64,000 nucleotides of DNA, from the NCBI RefSeq assembly GCF_028464065.1, contig NZ_CP116808.1, positions 3,191,501 to 3,255,500 on the forward strand. The letters are read 5' to 3'. Origin of the DNA: Saprospira sp. CCB-QB6 (GTDB lineage: Bacteria > Bacteroidota > Bacteroidia > Chitinophagales > Saprospiraceae). The position numbers were made by a program, and so were the translations under genes. Under the pieces are notes generated by a model that was not told the DNA's origin, did not search any database, and worked only from the letters and a program-made list of their open reading frames with translations. Numbering within the stretch: position 1 is the stretch's first letter; each line of letters starts with the position of its first letter. Positions 17,967 to 26,821 of this stretch are shown piece after piece.

Positions 17967-20240
17967 ATGAACTATCAACAAATTTATGAGCACTTGCCTA
18001 TACCCACTATTGTTCTATATGAAGACCTTCGAATTGCGGTAGTGAATCAAGCCGCAACTCAGCTTTTAGGACAAGCCGCTAGCGAGCTAGTTGGTGAGTA
18101 TAGTAGCATTTGCCTGCCTTTTGTCCCACAAGCGCTTCAAGCTTATCGCAAAGGCCAAACTCAAGCTAAATTATACGAGCTGTATGGTTTGTTTGAGGGG
18201 GTCTCACATCTGCGAGTAAGTATTCAAGAAATAACAACTACAGAAAATCAAAAAAATTATCTTCTATACCTAGAAGATCAAAGTGAGCAGGCGCAGCTCC
18301 AAGCAGGAGCCCAGGCGCTACAAACAACTATTGATAAATCCTTTGGCAGAATTGAGTTTGACCCTCTAGGTAATATTCTTTCTCTCAACGATAATTTTGC
18401 TCAACTGATGGGCTTTAACTTTGCCACAGAAGTTATTGGTAAACACCACTCTGTTTTTATAAGTCCAGCCTACAAAAACTCTATCGAATATCAACAGTTT
18501 TGGCAATCTTTAGCCATGGGCCAAACCCAACAAGGGGAGTTTAAACGCCAAAATATCCATGGCGAAGATGTCTGGATTCAAGCTGCTTATACCCCCGTCA
18601 AAAACCAAGAGGGCAAAGTCAGTAAAATTGTTAAAATTGCTCTAGATATTACCAAACAAAAGGCCATCTCGCTAAATGCTGAAGCACTAAGAGAAACTAT
18701 TGATAGCTCTTTTGGCCGCATCGAATTTGACCCCGACGGAACAGTTCTAGACGTCAATGACAACTTTGTCAAATTGATGGGCTACCATAGTAAACGCGAA
18801 TTACTCGGGCATCACCATTCTATGTTTGTGGACCCAGAATACCGAAATAGCGATAAGTATACGCAATTTTGGGCCGATCTTTCTATGGGCCAAAAACAAG
18901 AAGGCGAATTTCGCCGCATCTCAAAAACAGGCAAAGATATCTTTATCCTCGCCGCTTATACCCCCGTAGAAAATGAGTCGGGCCGAGTAACAAAAGTAGT
19001 CAAAATAGCTAATGATATTAGCCGCCAAAAAGAAGTGGTTCTCGAAGTCAACCGAGTGGTAGCCGCCGCGGGCAAAGAAGGTAACCTAGGCGCCCGCCTC
19101 AAACTCGAAAACGCTAGTGGCGACTGGCTAATGCTGGTCGACTCTGTCAATATGCTGCTAGAATCTGTCTCTACACCTATTGGACAATTAGGGAAAATCA
19201 TTAACCAATTATCTGAAGGCGACCTCACCGGCCAATTTGAAGTGGAGGTTCAAGGAGATATCCGCAACCTTAGCCAAGGAATTAACCAGGCTATTCTTAA
19301 CCTCAATGGCTTATTGACTAATACCGCCCAAATCGCAGATTTACTCGCTACAGCTTCCGAAGAAATGCTGACTAAGGGCGAAGAGATGCAAAGCACCACT
19401 AAAGAAGCCGCTTCGGCAACTCAACAAATGGCCCAAGGTGCCCAACAACAGGCCCAACAAACAGATGAAGCAAGTAAGCAAATGGATGAGCTGCTTAAAG
19501 CCGCGAATCTTATGAAGCAAAAAGCAGAACTGATTAACCAAGCCGCTCATAAAGGCCAAAGCTCTTCCTCAGAAGGTTTGGCTACCCTCAAATTGATGGT
19601 CGACAATATGGAGTCAATCCGCCAATCGGCCCAAAGTACAGCCCAATCGATCTCGGTCCTCTCTAATCGCTCCGAGGAAATTGCAAGTACACTCAGCATT
19701 ATTACCGACATTGCCTCACAAACCAATCTTTTAGCCCTAAACGCCGCAATCGAAGCCGCTAGAGCTGGAGAAGCCGGTCGAGGTTTTGCGGTGGTGGCCG
19801 AAGAAATTCGCAAACTGGCCGAAGGCTCTCGCCGATCTGCTGTCAATATCGAACGCATCATCCGAGAGGTCCAAAAAGATATCTATGCTGCCAGCCGAGC
19901 TATAGAACTGATGGAGGAAAATGTGAAAAGCGGTGGCGAAGCATCTAAGGAAGCCGAAGAGGTATTTAAGGATATCCAAGCCTCCAATAATCAGACGTTT
20001 AGCCTGTCTGAAAGTATCGTCTACTCAAGCAACCAACAAAAAGAAGCTATTGACGCTACGGTCCGAAATATCGAGAAAATTGTAGTTGTCGCCGAAGAAA
20101 CAGCCTACGGTACCGAACAAGTAGCCAACTCTACCCGAGTCCTCAGCCAAGGAATGAATGAGGTCTCTGCCACTAGTAAAGATCTAGCCGAAGTCGCTAC
20201 GCAACTCCAAGAAAATATTCTTAAATTTAAATTGAGATGA
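17967..20240 (+). CDS. Soluble methyl-accepting chemotaxis protein with three PAS domains
   Basis: A 757-residue receptor without transmembrane segments, so cytoplasmic. Start chosen at 17967 because [18 protein letters not shown] begins the first PAS domain (about 1-100). Two very similar PAS domains follow (about 110-220 and 230-345), each with SFGRIEFDP and EGEF-type motifs, evidently duplicated. A HAMP-like segment (about 390-445, ending [17 protein letters not shown]) precedes the signalling coiled coil; its tip [20 protein letters not shown] is near 595-615. Gln/Glu pairs suited to methylation flank it. CheW starts 2 bp downstream. Stimulus is likely intracellular (redox or small ligand); inferred only. 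Confidence 0.88.
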   Translation: MNYQQIYEHLPIPTIVLYEDLRIAVVNQAATQLLGQAASELVGEYSSICLPFVPQALQAYRKGQTQAKLYELYGLFEGVSHLRVSIQEITTTENQKNYLLYLEDQSEQAQLQAGAQALQTTIDKSFGRIEFDPLGNILSLNDNFAQLMGFNFATEVIGKHHSVFISPAYKNSIEYQQFWQSLAMGQTQQGEFKRQNIHGEDVWIQAAYTPVKNQEGKVSKIVKIALDITKQKAISLNAEALRETIDSSFGRIEFDPDGTVLDVNDNFVKLMGYHSKRELLGHHHSMFVDPEYRNSDKYTQFWADLSMGQKQEGEFRRISKTGKDIFILAAYTPVENESGRVTKVVKIANDISRQKEVVLEVNRVVAAAGKEGNLGARLKLENASGDWLMLVDSVNMLLESVSTPIGQLGKIINQLSEGDLTGQFEVEVQGDIRNLSQGINQAILNLNGLLTNTAQIADLLATASEEMLTKGEEMQSTTKEAASATQQMAQGAQQQAQQTDEASKQMDELLKAANLMKQKAELINQAAHKGQSSSSEGLATLKLMVDNMESIRQSAQSTAQSISVLSNRSEEIASTLSIITDIASQTNLLALNAAIEAARAGEAGRGFAVVAEEIRKLAEGSRRSAVNIERIIREVQKDIYAASRAIELMEENVKSGGEASKEAEEVFKDIQASNNQTFSLSESIVYSSNQQKEAIDATVRNIEKIVVVAEETAYGTEQVANSTRVLSQGMNEVSATSKDLAEVATQLQENILKFKLR

Positions 20241-20241
20241 T

Positions 20242-20745
20242 ATGCCTAAAGAAGAAAAACAACAGGCCTATGTCTCTCTCGAAGAATTACAGCTGGCCGC
20301 TCAAAAAGAACGAAAAAAAGCCGAGGATATACAACATGGTCCCCAAATTCAACTTGTGAGCTTTGAGCTTGGAGAAAGCACTTACGCCTTGCCCATCTCA
20401 GCCGCAAAAGAGGTTTTGCCCTGCCCCCCAATGGCTAAAATTCCCAAGGCCCAAGCTCATATTCAAGGGGTGGTAAATGTTCGTGGCGAGATTTTAGCCG
20501 CCATCAACCCCTTTTATTTGCTGCAACAAGAGGAACCTACTGATAATAAGGCTGACTTTTTCCTGGTCCTCCAACAAAAGGACAAAAAACAAGGCCTACT
20601 GATCCCAAAACTGCCAGAAACGCTGAAGGTAAATGAGCAAGCGCTACAAGCTGCAGAGGGGGTCTTTCAAAATAATCCTTATATCAAAGCGCTTTTCCAA
20701 ACCGAAAAAGGAATTGCCGTCCTCTTAGATATAGATAAAATCTAA
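20242..20745 (+). CDS. cheW: CheW adaptor
   Basis: A 167-residue CheW-domain protein that couples the receptor to CheA. About 35 polar N-terminal residues precede the SH3-like fold: QLVSFELGESTYALPISAAK, then the characteristic GVVNVRGEILAAINPF. It begins 2 bp after the MCP stop. The structured repeat at 20776 separates it from cheY. Confidence 0.88.
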   Translation: MPKEEKQQAYVSLEELQLAAQKERKKAEDIQHGPQIQLVSFELGESTYALPISAAKEVLPCPPMAKIPKAQAHIQGVVNVRGEILAAINPFYLLQQEEPTDNKADFFLVLQQKDKKQGLLIPKLPETLKVNEQALQAAEGVFQNNPYIKALFQTEKGIAVLLDIDKI

Positions 20746-20775
20746 GATTACTTTCTGATCGTTTATTTTATGTTT

Positions 20776-20910
20776 TGGGGCCTCCGCCTTCGGCGGGCGC
20801 TACGGTCCGCAGCTCGCTATTCGCTCGGCCCTTCAGCGCTTTCAGCGCCTCGGTCTGGCCCTGCGGGCCACTGTTCCCCATCGCTAGGCCAATGAAAAGG
20901 CCTGCGGCCA
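20776..20910 (+). repeat. GC-rich structured repeat, subfamily A, inside the che cluster
   Basis: GGGGCCTCC, stem CCGCC/GGCGG (loop TTC), GCGC/GCGC around TTTCA, then TGGCCC/GGGCCA (loop TGC) and CATCGCTAGGCC. It lies between cheW and cheY. Confidence 0.8.
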
Positions 20911-21018
20911 CAAAACTCGCCAGGGCTCATCTCCTAATCGAGACTTGCCTAGGTGGACCAAAAATAAACGCTCCCCATTGCCTAACTTTTAATTATTTAC
21001 CCGCCTCAAAAATCCATT

Positions 21019-21402
21019 ATGAAAAAGAAAGTCCTAATTGTAGACGACTCGCTTTATATGCGTAGCCTTATTCTCAAGTCTTTTCAGGCTGCCGAAGAAG
21101 AATATGAAGTTGTGGGCCAAGCCGCTAATGGCGAACAAGCCATCGATTTGGCCATGGTTCTAGAGCCTGACCTAATCACGCTAGATAATATTCTCCCCGA
21201 TATGATTGGTAGCGATATTCTAGAAGTTTTTCAAGCCGAAGAACTACCCGCAAAAGTGATTATGATTAGCGCAGTAGGCCAAGAATCAGTCATCCAAGAT
21301 TGTCTAAAACTAGGTGCTGCCGCCTATTTAGTGAAACCTTTTACCCCCGAAGAATTACTCGAGACCGCAAACAAATGCCTGAATGATCAACCCACAGAAT
21401 AA
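21019..21402 (+). CDS. CheY-like response regulator
   Basis: A 127-residue stand-alone receiver. The acidic pair is in IVDDSLYMR, the phosphoacceptor Asp in ITLDNILPD, the Ser/Thr switch in MISAVGQ and the Lys in YLVKPFTPEEL. It has no output domain, so it acts by binding a partner, as CheY does. Its last 20 bases overlap cheB, an unusually long overlap that indicates coupling. In an organism without visible flagellar genes the output may be gliding or surface motility, which cannot be seen here. Confidence 0.85.
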   Translation: MKKKVLIVDDSLYMRSLILKSFQAAEEEYEVVGQAANGEQAIDLAMVLEPDLITLDNILPDMIGSDILEVFQAEELPAKVIMISAVGQESVIQDCLKLGAAAYLVKPFTPEELLETANKCLNDQPTE

Positions 21403-22432
21403 GCCTAAACGCATCCTTTTGGCCGAAGATTCGGCCGTTATGCGTCAGCTGATTCGTTCTTGGTTGGGAACTGCTCAGGGGTATGATATCGTGGGCCAAG
21501 CTAGTGATGGAAAAGAAGCCGCAGAAATGGCGGCCGAACTTCATCCCGATTTGGTCCTGATGGATCTTTTTATGGGCGATTATGATGGTTTGTATGGCGT
21601 AGAACAAATTATGAAATCAAACTGTCCATGCCCTATCCTTTTGCTTTCTGCAGCTAGTCAAAGTGAAGAGCTTTTACTCAAAGCTTTGGCTGCTGGAGCT
21701 ATGGAGGTAGTCCCTAAACCTTCTTTGCGAAATGGAGACTTGCAAAGTTTCGGTTTAGAGCTAGATAAAAAGATACAAACAGCGCTTTCTGCCGTAGTCA
21801 ATAAGCCCCCCAAGGCTTTTGCTAGCCAAGCTAAGCATTCGTTTTCAGAGGCTTTGCCCTATGAAATGCTCTTGCTAGGTGCCTCTACGGGTGGACCAGC
21901 AACCTTGGAGTTTATTTTGGGCCAATTGCCAGAAAACTGGCCTTTGCCTATAGTAATTGTGCAGCATATGCCACATAATTTTTTGGAGGCTTTTGCTCGT
22001 CGTCTGCAAAAACTGACTAAGCTGAAGGTAAGCATAGCTCAGAATGGAGAACGGCCCAAACCACATCATGTGTATTTGGCCCCAGGAGATCATCATTTGC
22101 TCTTAAGGGGAATTCCAGGTGATTACCTTTTTGCCTGGAGCCAAAGAACGCATCCTTCTTATAATTATCCTTCTGTAGATGCGCTTTTTGAATCTGCAGC
22201 AGAGGTTATGGGCAAACAACTTTTGGGCGTTTTGCTTACAGGTATGGGGGCAGATGGAGCCAAGGGGTTATTGGCTATCAAGGAGGCTGGAGGTTTTACG
22301 ATCAACCAAGATGAAGTTAGCTCTAGTATTTATGGAATGCCAAGAGCGGCTCAACGCATAGGGGCTAGCCGAAGAGAATTGCCACTCTCGGCCATACCGC
22401 CTTTTTTGGTCCAATTACTAGATAAGGAATAG
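21383..22432 (+). CDS. cheB: Chemotaxis protein-glutamate methylesterase CheB
   Basis: A 349-residue two-domain enzyme that demethylates or deamidates receptor glutamates. The receiver (about 1-125) has AEDSAVMRQ and phosphoacceptor Asp61 in LMDLFMGD. The methylesterase domain (about 155-345) carries the triad Ser168 (GASTGGP), His195 (VQHMP) and Asp291 (GMGADGAKG). Adaptation is paired with the CheR genes at 24853 and 25689. Expression would be tuned by phosphorylation from CheA. The repeat at 22433 begins on the base after its stop codon. Confidence 0.92.
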   Translation: MINPQNKPKRILLAEDSAVMRQLIRSWLGTAQGYDIVGQASDGKEAAEMAAELHPDLVLMDLFMGDYDGLYGVEQIMKSNCPCPILLLSAASQSEELLLKALAAGAMEVVPKPSLRNGDLQSFGLELDKKIQTALSAVVNKPPKAFASQAKHSFSEALPYEMLLLGASTGGPATLEFILGQLPENWPLPIVIVQHMPHNFLEAFARRLQKLTKLKVSIAQNGERPKPHHVYLAPGDHHLLLRGIPGDYLFAWSQRTHPSYNYPSVDALFESAAEVMGKQLLGVLLTGMGADGAKGLLAIKEAGGFTINQDEVSSSIYGMPRAAQRIGASRRELPLSAIPPFLVQLLDKE

Positions 22433-22671
22433 GCGGCGCAGCCGCCTTGGCCGAAGGCCAACTGGCCTAGCGATGTGGAGCAGTGGCCCGCAGGGCCAGA
22501 CCGAGCCAGCTTGCTGGCGAGGGCCGAGCGAAGAGCGAGCTGCGCAACGTAGCGCCCGCCTCAGGCGGGAGGCCCCAAAACAGCAGCGAGCTGCGCAACG
22601 ACAACAAGGCCTTTAGGCCGCAGTTCGACGACCCAAGGGAGTAACTGCCTACGGTAGGCAGGAGGCCCCAA
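22433..22671 (-). repeat. GC-rich structured repeat, subfamily A, with extension module
   Basis: Begins directly after the cheB TAG with GGCGGCGCAGCCGCC. The variable stem GCCAGC/GCTGGC (loop TT) lies between GACCGA and GAGGGCC. The extension module occupies 22580-22648, followed by CCTACGGTAGG and a second GGAGGCCCC end, so two boundaries flank the module. It lies between cheB and cheA. Confidence 0.82.
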
Positions 22672-22703
22672 AAAATCAGTTGAATTCATAAAAAGCCAAA
22701 AAC

Positions 22704-24368
22704 TTGGAAACAGGAGATGAGTACAAGGCGATATTTTTAGCAGAAGCAGAACAGCAGCATGCTGAACTGGAAGCCTTGTTTTTGCAGCTAGAAGCGCAGC
22801 CCGAACGCAAAGACCTTTGGGCGCCGATTTTTAGGTTGACGCACACCCTAAAGGGGAATGCTATGGGCCTAGGTTATGAGGGAATTGCTAGTTTGAGTCA
22901 TCTTTTGGAGGATTATTTTAAGGCCTTACAGGCGGGAGAGTTTCCGCTTTGGCCAGAGGATATTGTGCTTTTTTTGCGTGGAAGTGATGTACTAGCCAAT
23001 TTAATTCGGGCTGTTCGGGCAGATGAGGAAATTGCTTATAAAGGCTTTACTACTAAGCTCAAAGTAGCTTTGCGAAAGGCCAAAAAGCGGGAGGCTACTG
23101 CCGAAAATAAAGAAGTACCCAAGGTTGAAAGAGAAGAAAAAGAAGTTGTTGAACCCGTAGAACCTTTAGCAGCGCCTAGAGAAATTCGGTTTTCCGATCA
23201 TTTAAAGGTACCTGTAGAGCGTTTGACTCAACTACTAAATTTGGTGGGGGAGTTGAGCATCGAAAAGGATCGTTTGATGTTGGAAGAGCAGCAGAAAAAA
23301 GGCAATGATTATCGCTTTTTGACCTTGCACCGCTTGAGTACAGAACTACAGTATCAGATTATGCAATTGCGGATGGCTGAGCTGCAAGTTTTGTTTGCTA
23401 AATACCCTAGAATCCTGAGTGATTTATGTCGACAAACGGGCAAAAAAGCCCGCTTGGAGATTAAGGGAGGACAAACGGAGATTGACCGAAATCTCTTGCC
23501 CATTATTGCCGATGCTTTGCAGCATTTGTTGCGCAATGCCATGAGCCACGGCATAGAAACGCCTGAGCAAAGGCGTTTGTTGGGCAAAGATGAGGTGGGA
23601 ACGCTACAGTTGCGAGCAGGAACCAATAAGGACCAGGTCTTGATAGAACTGCAGGATGATGGGGCTGGTGTAGATCGCAAAAAAATTGAGCGCAAATTGC
23701 TAGAATTGGGTTGGTTGACAGCAGCTCAACTAGCTGAATTGAGCGATGAAGAATGCTTTGAATACCTCTTTAAATCGGGTTTTTCTTCTGCTGATCAATT
23801 GACGGATTTGGCGGGAAGAGGAGTTGGTTTAGATGCTGTTCGGAATTCTGTACAGCGTTTAGGGGGGAAATTGACGTTATCGACAACTTTAGGGAAGGGC
23901 AGTTTGTTTTGTTTACAAATGCCTTATTCCATGGCAATGCGAACGGTATTGCTCTTTGAGCAAGGAGGGCAAACCTTTGCCTTGCCCATCGATATGGCTG
24001 ATTTAGTATTGCGCTTAAAGAAAAAGAGTTTAGAACTCGTTGGAAAGAGTTGGATGTGTAATTATGATGCAGAGTTTTATCCTATACGCTCTTTGGGTGA
24101 TGTTTTTGGCCAAGAAAGCCAAAAGCTAGAAGATTTAGAGGAGGAGCAAGAGCTACAACTTTTGCTTTTGCATTATGCGGGGCAAAAAATGGCACTTTGG
24201 GTTGATCGTTTACAGCAGCAAAAAGAAATTTTTGAGCGAAAACTAGAGCCCCCTTTGCATCAGCATCCTTTGTTTAGACGAGCAGCAATTTTGGGCAATG
24301 GCGAAGTCTGTTTGCTATTGACCGTAGATACACTATTTGAGGATTTTAAGCGAGAACGGGATGAGTAA
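22704..24368 (+). CDS. cheA: Chemotaxis histidine kinase CheA
   Basis: A 554-residue kinase. Domains in order: Hpt (about 1-105) with phosphoacceptor His47 in LTHTLKGNAMGLG; charged linker with many Glu and Lys (about 120-160); dimerisation helices (about 165-235, VPVERLTQLLNLVGELSIEK); HATPase (about 255-410, with LLRNAMSHGIE and LAGRGVGLDAV); and a CheW-like regulatory domain (about 410-550). A separate P2 domain for CheY/CheB binding appears to be absent, explaining the shorter length than E. coli CheA (654). The start is TTG at 22704; no in-frame ATG precedes the Hpt helix. Confidence 0.9.
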   Translation: METGDEYKAIFLAEAEQQHAELEALFLQLEAQPERKDLWAPIFRLTHTLKGNAMGLGYEGIASLSHLLEDYFKALQAGEFPLWPEDIVLFLRGSDVLANLIRAVRADEEIAYKGFTTKLKVALRKAKKREATAENKEVPKVEREEKEVVEPVEPLAAPREIRFSDHLKVPVERLTQLLNLVGELSIEKDRLMLEEQQKKGNDYRFLTLHRLSTELQYQIMQLRMAELQVLFAKYPRILSDLCRQTGKKARLEIKGGQTEIDRNLLPIIADALQHLLRNAMSHGIETPEQRRLLGKDEVGTLQLRAGTNKDQVLIELQDDGAGVDRKKIERKLLELGWLTAAQLAELSDEECFEYLFKSGFSSADQLTDLAGRGVGLDAVRNSVQRLGGKLTLSTTLGKGSLFCLQMPYSMAMRTVLLFEQGGQTFALPIDMADLVLRLKKKSLELVGKSWMCNYDAEFYPIRSLGDVFGQESQKLEDLEEEQELQLLLLHYAGQKMALWVDRLQQQKEIFERKLEPPLHQHPLFRRAAILGNGEVCLLLTVDTLFEDFKRERDE

Positions 24369-24849
24369 GCAAGAAGAATTTAGTCAATTACTGCTGGCCG
24401 CAGTTCCCAAAATGCTTCAACTTTTGACTACTTATAGCGGACAAGAGGTAAAGTATTTGGGGATCGAGTGTTTGAAGCAATTGCCTCAGCAGGGAAGTTG
24501 CTGGCAAACATTGTTGAAAGGGCCAATTGTAGGGGCTTCTTTTTTGCTGATTCCTAAAGCTTGGAAACAAGTTATATTGGCCCAACAAGGCGGAGTTGTT
24601 CCCCCCGAAATGGAAGAAGCCTTTTTTTTAGAGCTAGATAATATATTATCAGGTAATTTTTTGGCCAGCTTTGCTGACCATTACGAAGGCTTAATTTATG
24701 GTTTACCTCCAGCATTTAAAGACTGGAAAGAGATAAGCGCTGAAAGTTGGTCTTTTAGACTGTCTTTTAAAGCGAAGGCTATCCCCAGCCCACTCTGTAT
24801 TTATTGGACTGTAGCCGGCGAACGGCTGCCAAAAACAAGAAGGAGATAG
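24361..24849 (+). CDS. CheC-like chemotaxis phosphatase (putative)
   Basis: A 162-residue protein starting at an ATG that overlaps the cheA stop by 8 bp. The CheC/CheX/FliY phosphatase signature is E-x2-N-x22-P; here ELDN followed by 22 residues to the second Pro of LPPAF fits, within LELDNILSGNFLASF. The acidic or Ser residue normally four positions before the Glu is Ala, so catalysis on phospho-CheY may be weakened. Only one such motif is seen, as in CheX-like or truncated CheC proteins. The basic tail KTRRR is unusual. Confidence 0.6.
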   Translation: MSKQEEFSQLLLAAVPKMLQLLTTYSGQEVKYLGIECLKQLPQQGSCWQTLLKGPIVGASFLLIPKAWKQVILAQQGGVVPPEMEEAFFLELDNILSGNFLASFADHYEGLIYGLPPAFKDWKEISAESWSFRLSFKAKAIPSPLCIYWTVAGERLPKTRRR

Positions 24850-24852
24850 GCC

Positions 24853-25692
24853 ATGAAATTTTCGACACCTGCAGCACCTAGCGATGAAGAACTCGCTGCC
24901 TTTATTTCTGCTGTAAAGCAGCGTTTTGGTATGGATTTTAGCGGATATGAGGCAAAATCCTTAAAGCGGGGACTTTCTCGCTTGATGCTGCGTTATGACT
25001 ATGTTGTGCTCACTCAGCTTTGGGGACATATTTTGAAGGACCGCCAGATGATTCAACATTATGTAGATGAATTGATGGTGAATTTAACGGCCTTCTTCAG
25101 AAATCCAGAGCTTTGGCGAGGACTAAGAGATGAACTCTTACCAGAGTTTAAATCTAGAATGTCCATGAAGGTTTGGCATGCAGGCTGTTCTTCTGGTGAA
25201 GAAGCTTATAGCATGGCCATTTTGCTCAAAGAGAGCTATTTTTTGCAGCAGGCCGAAATTTGGGCCTCTGATCTTAGTCAAAAGATGTTGGATCGGGCAA
25301 AAAAAGGTTGTTATTACAGCAATGGCCAAGGCCGATACTTTAAGAATTACGAGGAGTTTAGCTCCCGCAATCGAGCTAAAACTTACGTTACTTTAACAGA
25401 GGACCAAAAGGACTTCTGTATGCACCCTAACTTGAAGAAGAAGATTAACTTTTTCCAACACAATCTTGTCCAAGACGATTATCCCCCAGATTTCGACTTG
25501 ATTTTGTGCCGCAATGTCATGATTTACTTTGACGAGCAGCTCAAAATGAATAGCCTCAAGCGTTTTCATCAGAGCCTTAAGCCAGGAGGTTACCTCATTA
25601 TTGGCTACTATGATGTACTCCCCAAAGCTGGGCAAGATTATTTTGAACCCTATTGCTTGAGCCGTCGAATTTATAAAAAGAAAGAATTATGA
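24853..25692 (+). CDS. cheR: Chemotaxis protein methyltransferase CheR
   Basis: A 279-residue SAM-dependent methyltransferase that methylates receptor glutamates. The N-terminal helical domain (about 1-80, with FGMDFSGYEAKSLKRGLSRL) is followed by the SAM fold: motif I WHAGCSSGEEAYSMAILL, and the catalytic region LILCRNVMIYF. A real Shine-Dalgarno-like AGGAGAT (24841-24847) sits before the ATG, rare in this genome. It overlaps the next gene by 4 bp. Confidence 0.9.
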   Translation: MKFSTPAAPSDEELAAFISAVKQRFGMDFSGYEAKSLKRGLSRLMLRYDYVVLTQLWGHILKDRQMIQHYVDELMVNLTAFFRNPELWRGLRDELLPEFKSRMSMKVWHAGCSSGEEAYSMAILLKESYFLQQAEIWASDLSQKMLDRAKKGCYYSNGQGRYFKNYEEFSSRNRAKTYVTLTEDQKDFCMHPNLKKKINFFQHNLVQDDYPPDFDLILCRNVMIYFDEQLKMNSLKRFHQSLKPGGYLIIGYYDVLPKAGQDYFEPYCLSRRIYKKKEL

Positions 25693-26471
25693 TGGTAAGA
25701 ACCGAAGAAATTGACTCTCTGCTTTCTGGTTTGGCCAATAAATTTGGTGCAGACTTTAAAGGCTATTCCCCAAGCTTTTTGAATGAAAGAGTTGAACTAC
25801 TAATGGAAGAAGAGCGGATTAGCTCTATTTTCTCGCTTTGGAGCCAAATTTTGCGCAATGCAGATTTGGGCCAAAAAACAATTCGCTTTTTGCAAGCGCG
25901 GGAGAATAGCTTTTTTCATCCACTCACACAATGGAAGCATTTTAAAAAATTATTAGAACAAAGGAATATTGGCCAAGCTCGTATTCTCTATATGCAAATA
26001 GGGCAGGGTGAAGGCCTGCATAGTCTGGTTCTATTCCTAGAAGAAATGGGCATATCTGCAAAGATTGAGGCTACAGATGTAGATCCAAGCCTCTTGAAAG
26101 TGGCCAAAAGAGCAGAGTATCCCGATTTGCAAAAGCAATTGCCAATTAAATTTCGCTTGCTTTTTCCTAAAGGAGATTATAATAAGTATTTGAGTAGCTC
26201 TAGCCGTAACCGAATTAGCTCACGCTGGCAAAAGAACCTAAGCTATAGTAGCCGAAACTTTGTTAAAATGGCCCCCGATCGAAATCGCTATGATTTGATT
26301 ATTTGCTCTGAAGTAATTAAACGCTATAATGAAAGTAGCCGACTGAAAATCTTAGATCATTGCCATAAGGGCTTGAAAAAAGGAGGGTTACTTTGTTTAG
26401 GACATCAAGATACAATTTATGAAAACGTTCCTTTTGAAGCCTTAGGCATGGGCATTTTTGAAGCAAAATAA
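25689..26471 (+). CDS. Degenerate CheR-like paralogue
   Basis: A 260-residue protein aligning in outline with the upstream CheR: FGADFKGYSPSFLNERVELL mirrors the CheR N terminus, and CSEVIKRYNESSRLKILDHC mirrors CRNVMIYFDEQLKMNSLKRF. The SAM motif GCSSGEEAYS is replaced by QIGQGEGLHSL, and the NVMIYF block is lost, so methyl transfer is doubtful. It overlaps cheR by 4 bp (ATGATGG gives two possible starts, 25689 and 25692). A non-catalytic receptor-binding or CheR-regulating role is possible. It closes the che cluster. Confidence 0.75.
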   Translation: MMVRTEEIDSLLSGLANKFGADFKGYSPSFLNERVELLMEEERISSIFSLWSQILRNADLGQKTIRFLQARENSFFHPLTQWKHFKKLLEQRNIGQARILYMQIGQGEGLHSLVLFLEEMGISAKIEATDVDPSLLKVAKRAEYPDLQKQLPIKFRLLFPKGDYNKYLSSSSRNRISSRWQKNLSYSSRNFVKMAPDRNRYDLIICSEVIKRYNESSRLKILDHCHKGLKKGGLLCLGHQDTIYENVPFEALGMGIFEAK

Positions 26472-26493
26472 TACCGCCTTAGATTTTGGCAGC

Positions 26494-26528
26494 GCCGCCA
26501 AGGAAAAATTCCTTGGCGGCTTTTTTTT
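26494..26528 (+). terminator. Terminator of the che cluster
   Basis: GCCGCCAAGGAA pairs with TTCCTTGGCGGC around AAA, followed by eight T. It is the strongest terminator in the window and closes the chemotaxis genes. Confidence 0.92.
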
Positions 26529-26529
26529 G

Positions 26530-26699
26530 CTGGGCCGAGCGAAGCGAGGCCTTGCCGCGCCCAAAGGGCGCAGCCGGCCTAGGGGCCTGTAAGGGTGGCC
26601 CATAGGGCCAGACCGACTTTTGAGCAAAGCGAAAAAGGACGGGCCGAGCAAGCCTGCGAGCCCTGCAAGGGCCCGGCCGCCGAAGGCGGCAGGCCCCAA
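26530..26699 (-). repeat. GC-rich structured repeat, subfamily A variant
   Basis: Inverse copy directly after the che terminator, beginning with a partial duplicate (GGGCCGAGCGAAGCGAGGCC). The TGGCCC/GGGCCA stem has loop ATA, and the next variable stem is AT-rich (TTTTGAGC/GCGAAAA). Ends GGCAGGCCCC. Confidence 0.75.
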
Positions 26700-26821
26700 A
26701 AAATCAAAATAGAAAAAGGGACAAAGAAAAACAGTTCTGTATCTTGCGAACTAGGCCTAACACTCGTTCATACAAAGTATGTGTGTGTTATGCGCTCTTT
26801 CTTTTTGCACAAAAATAAATT

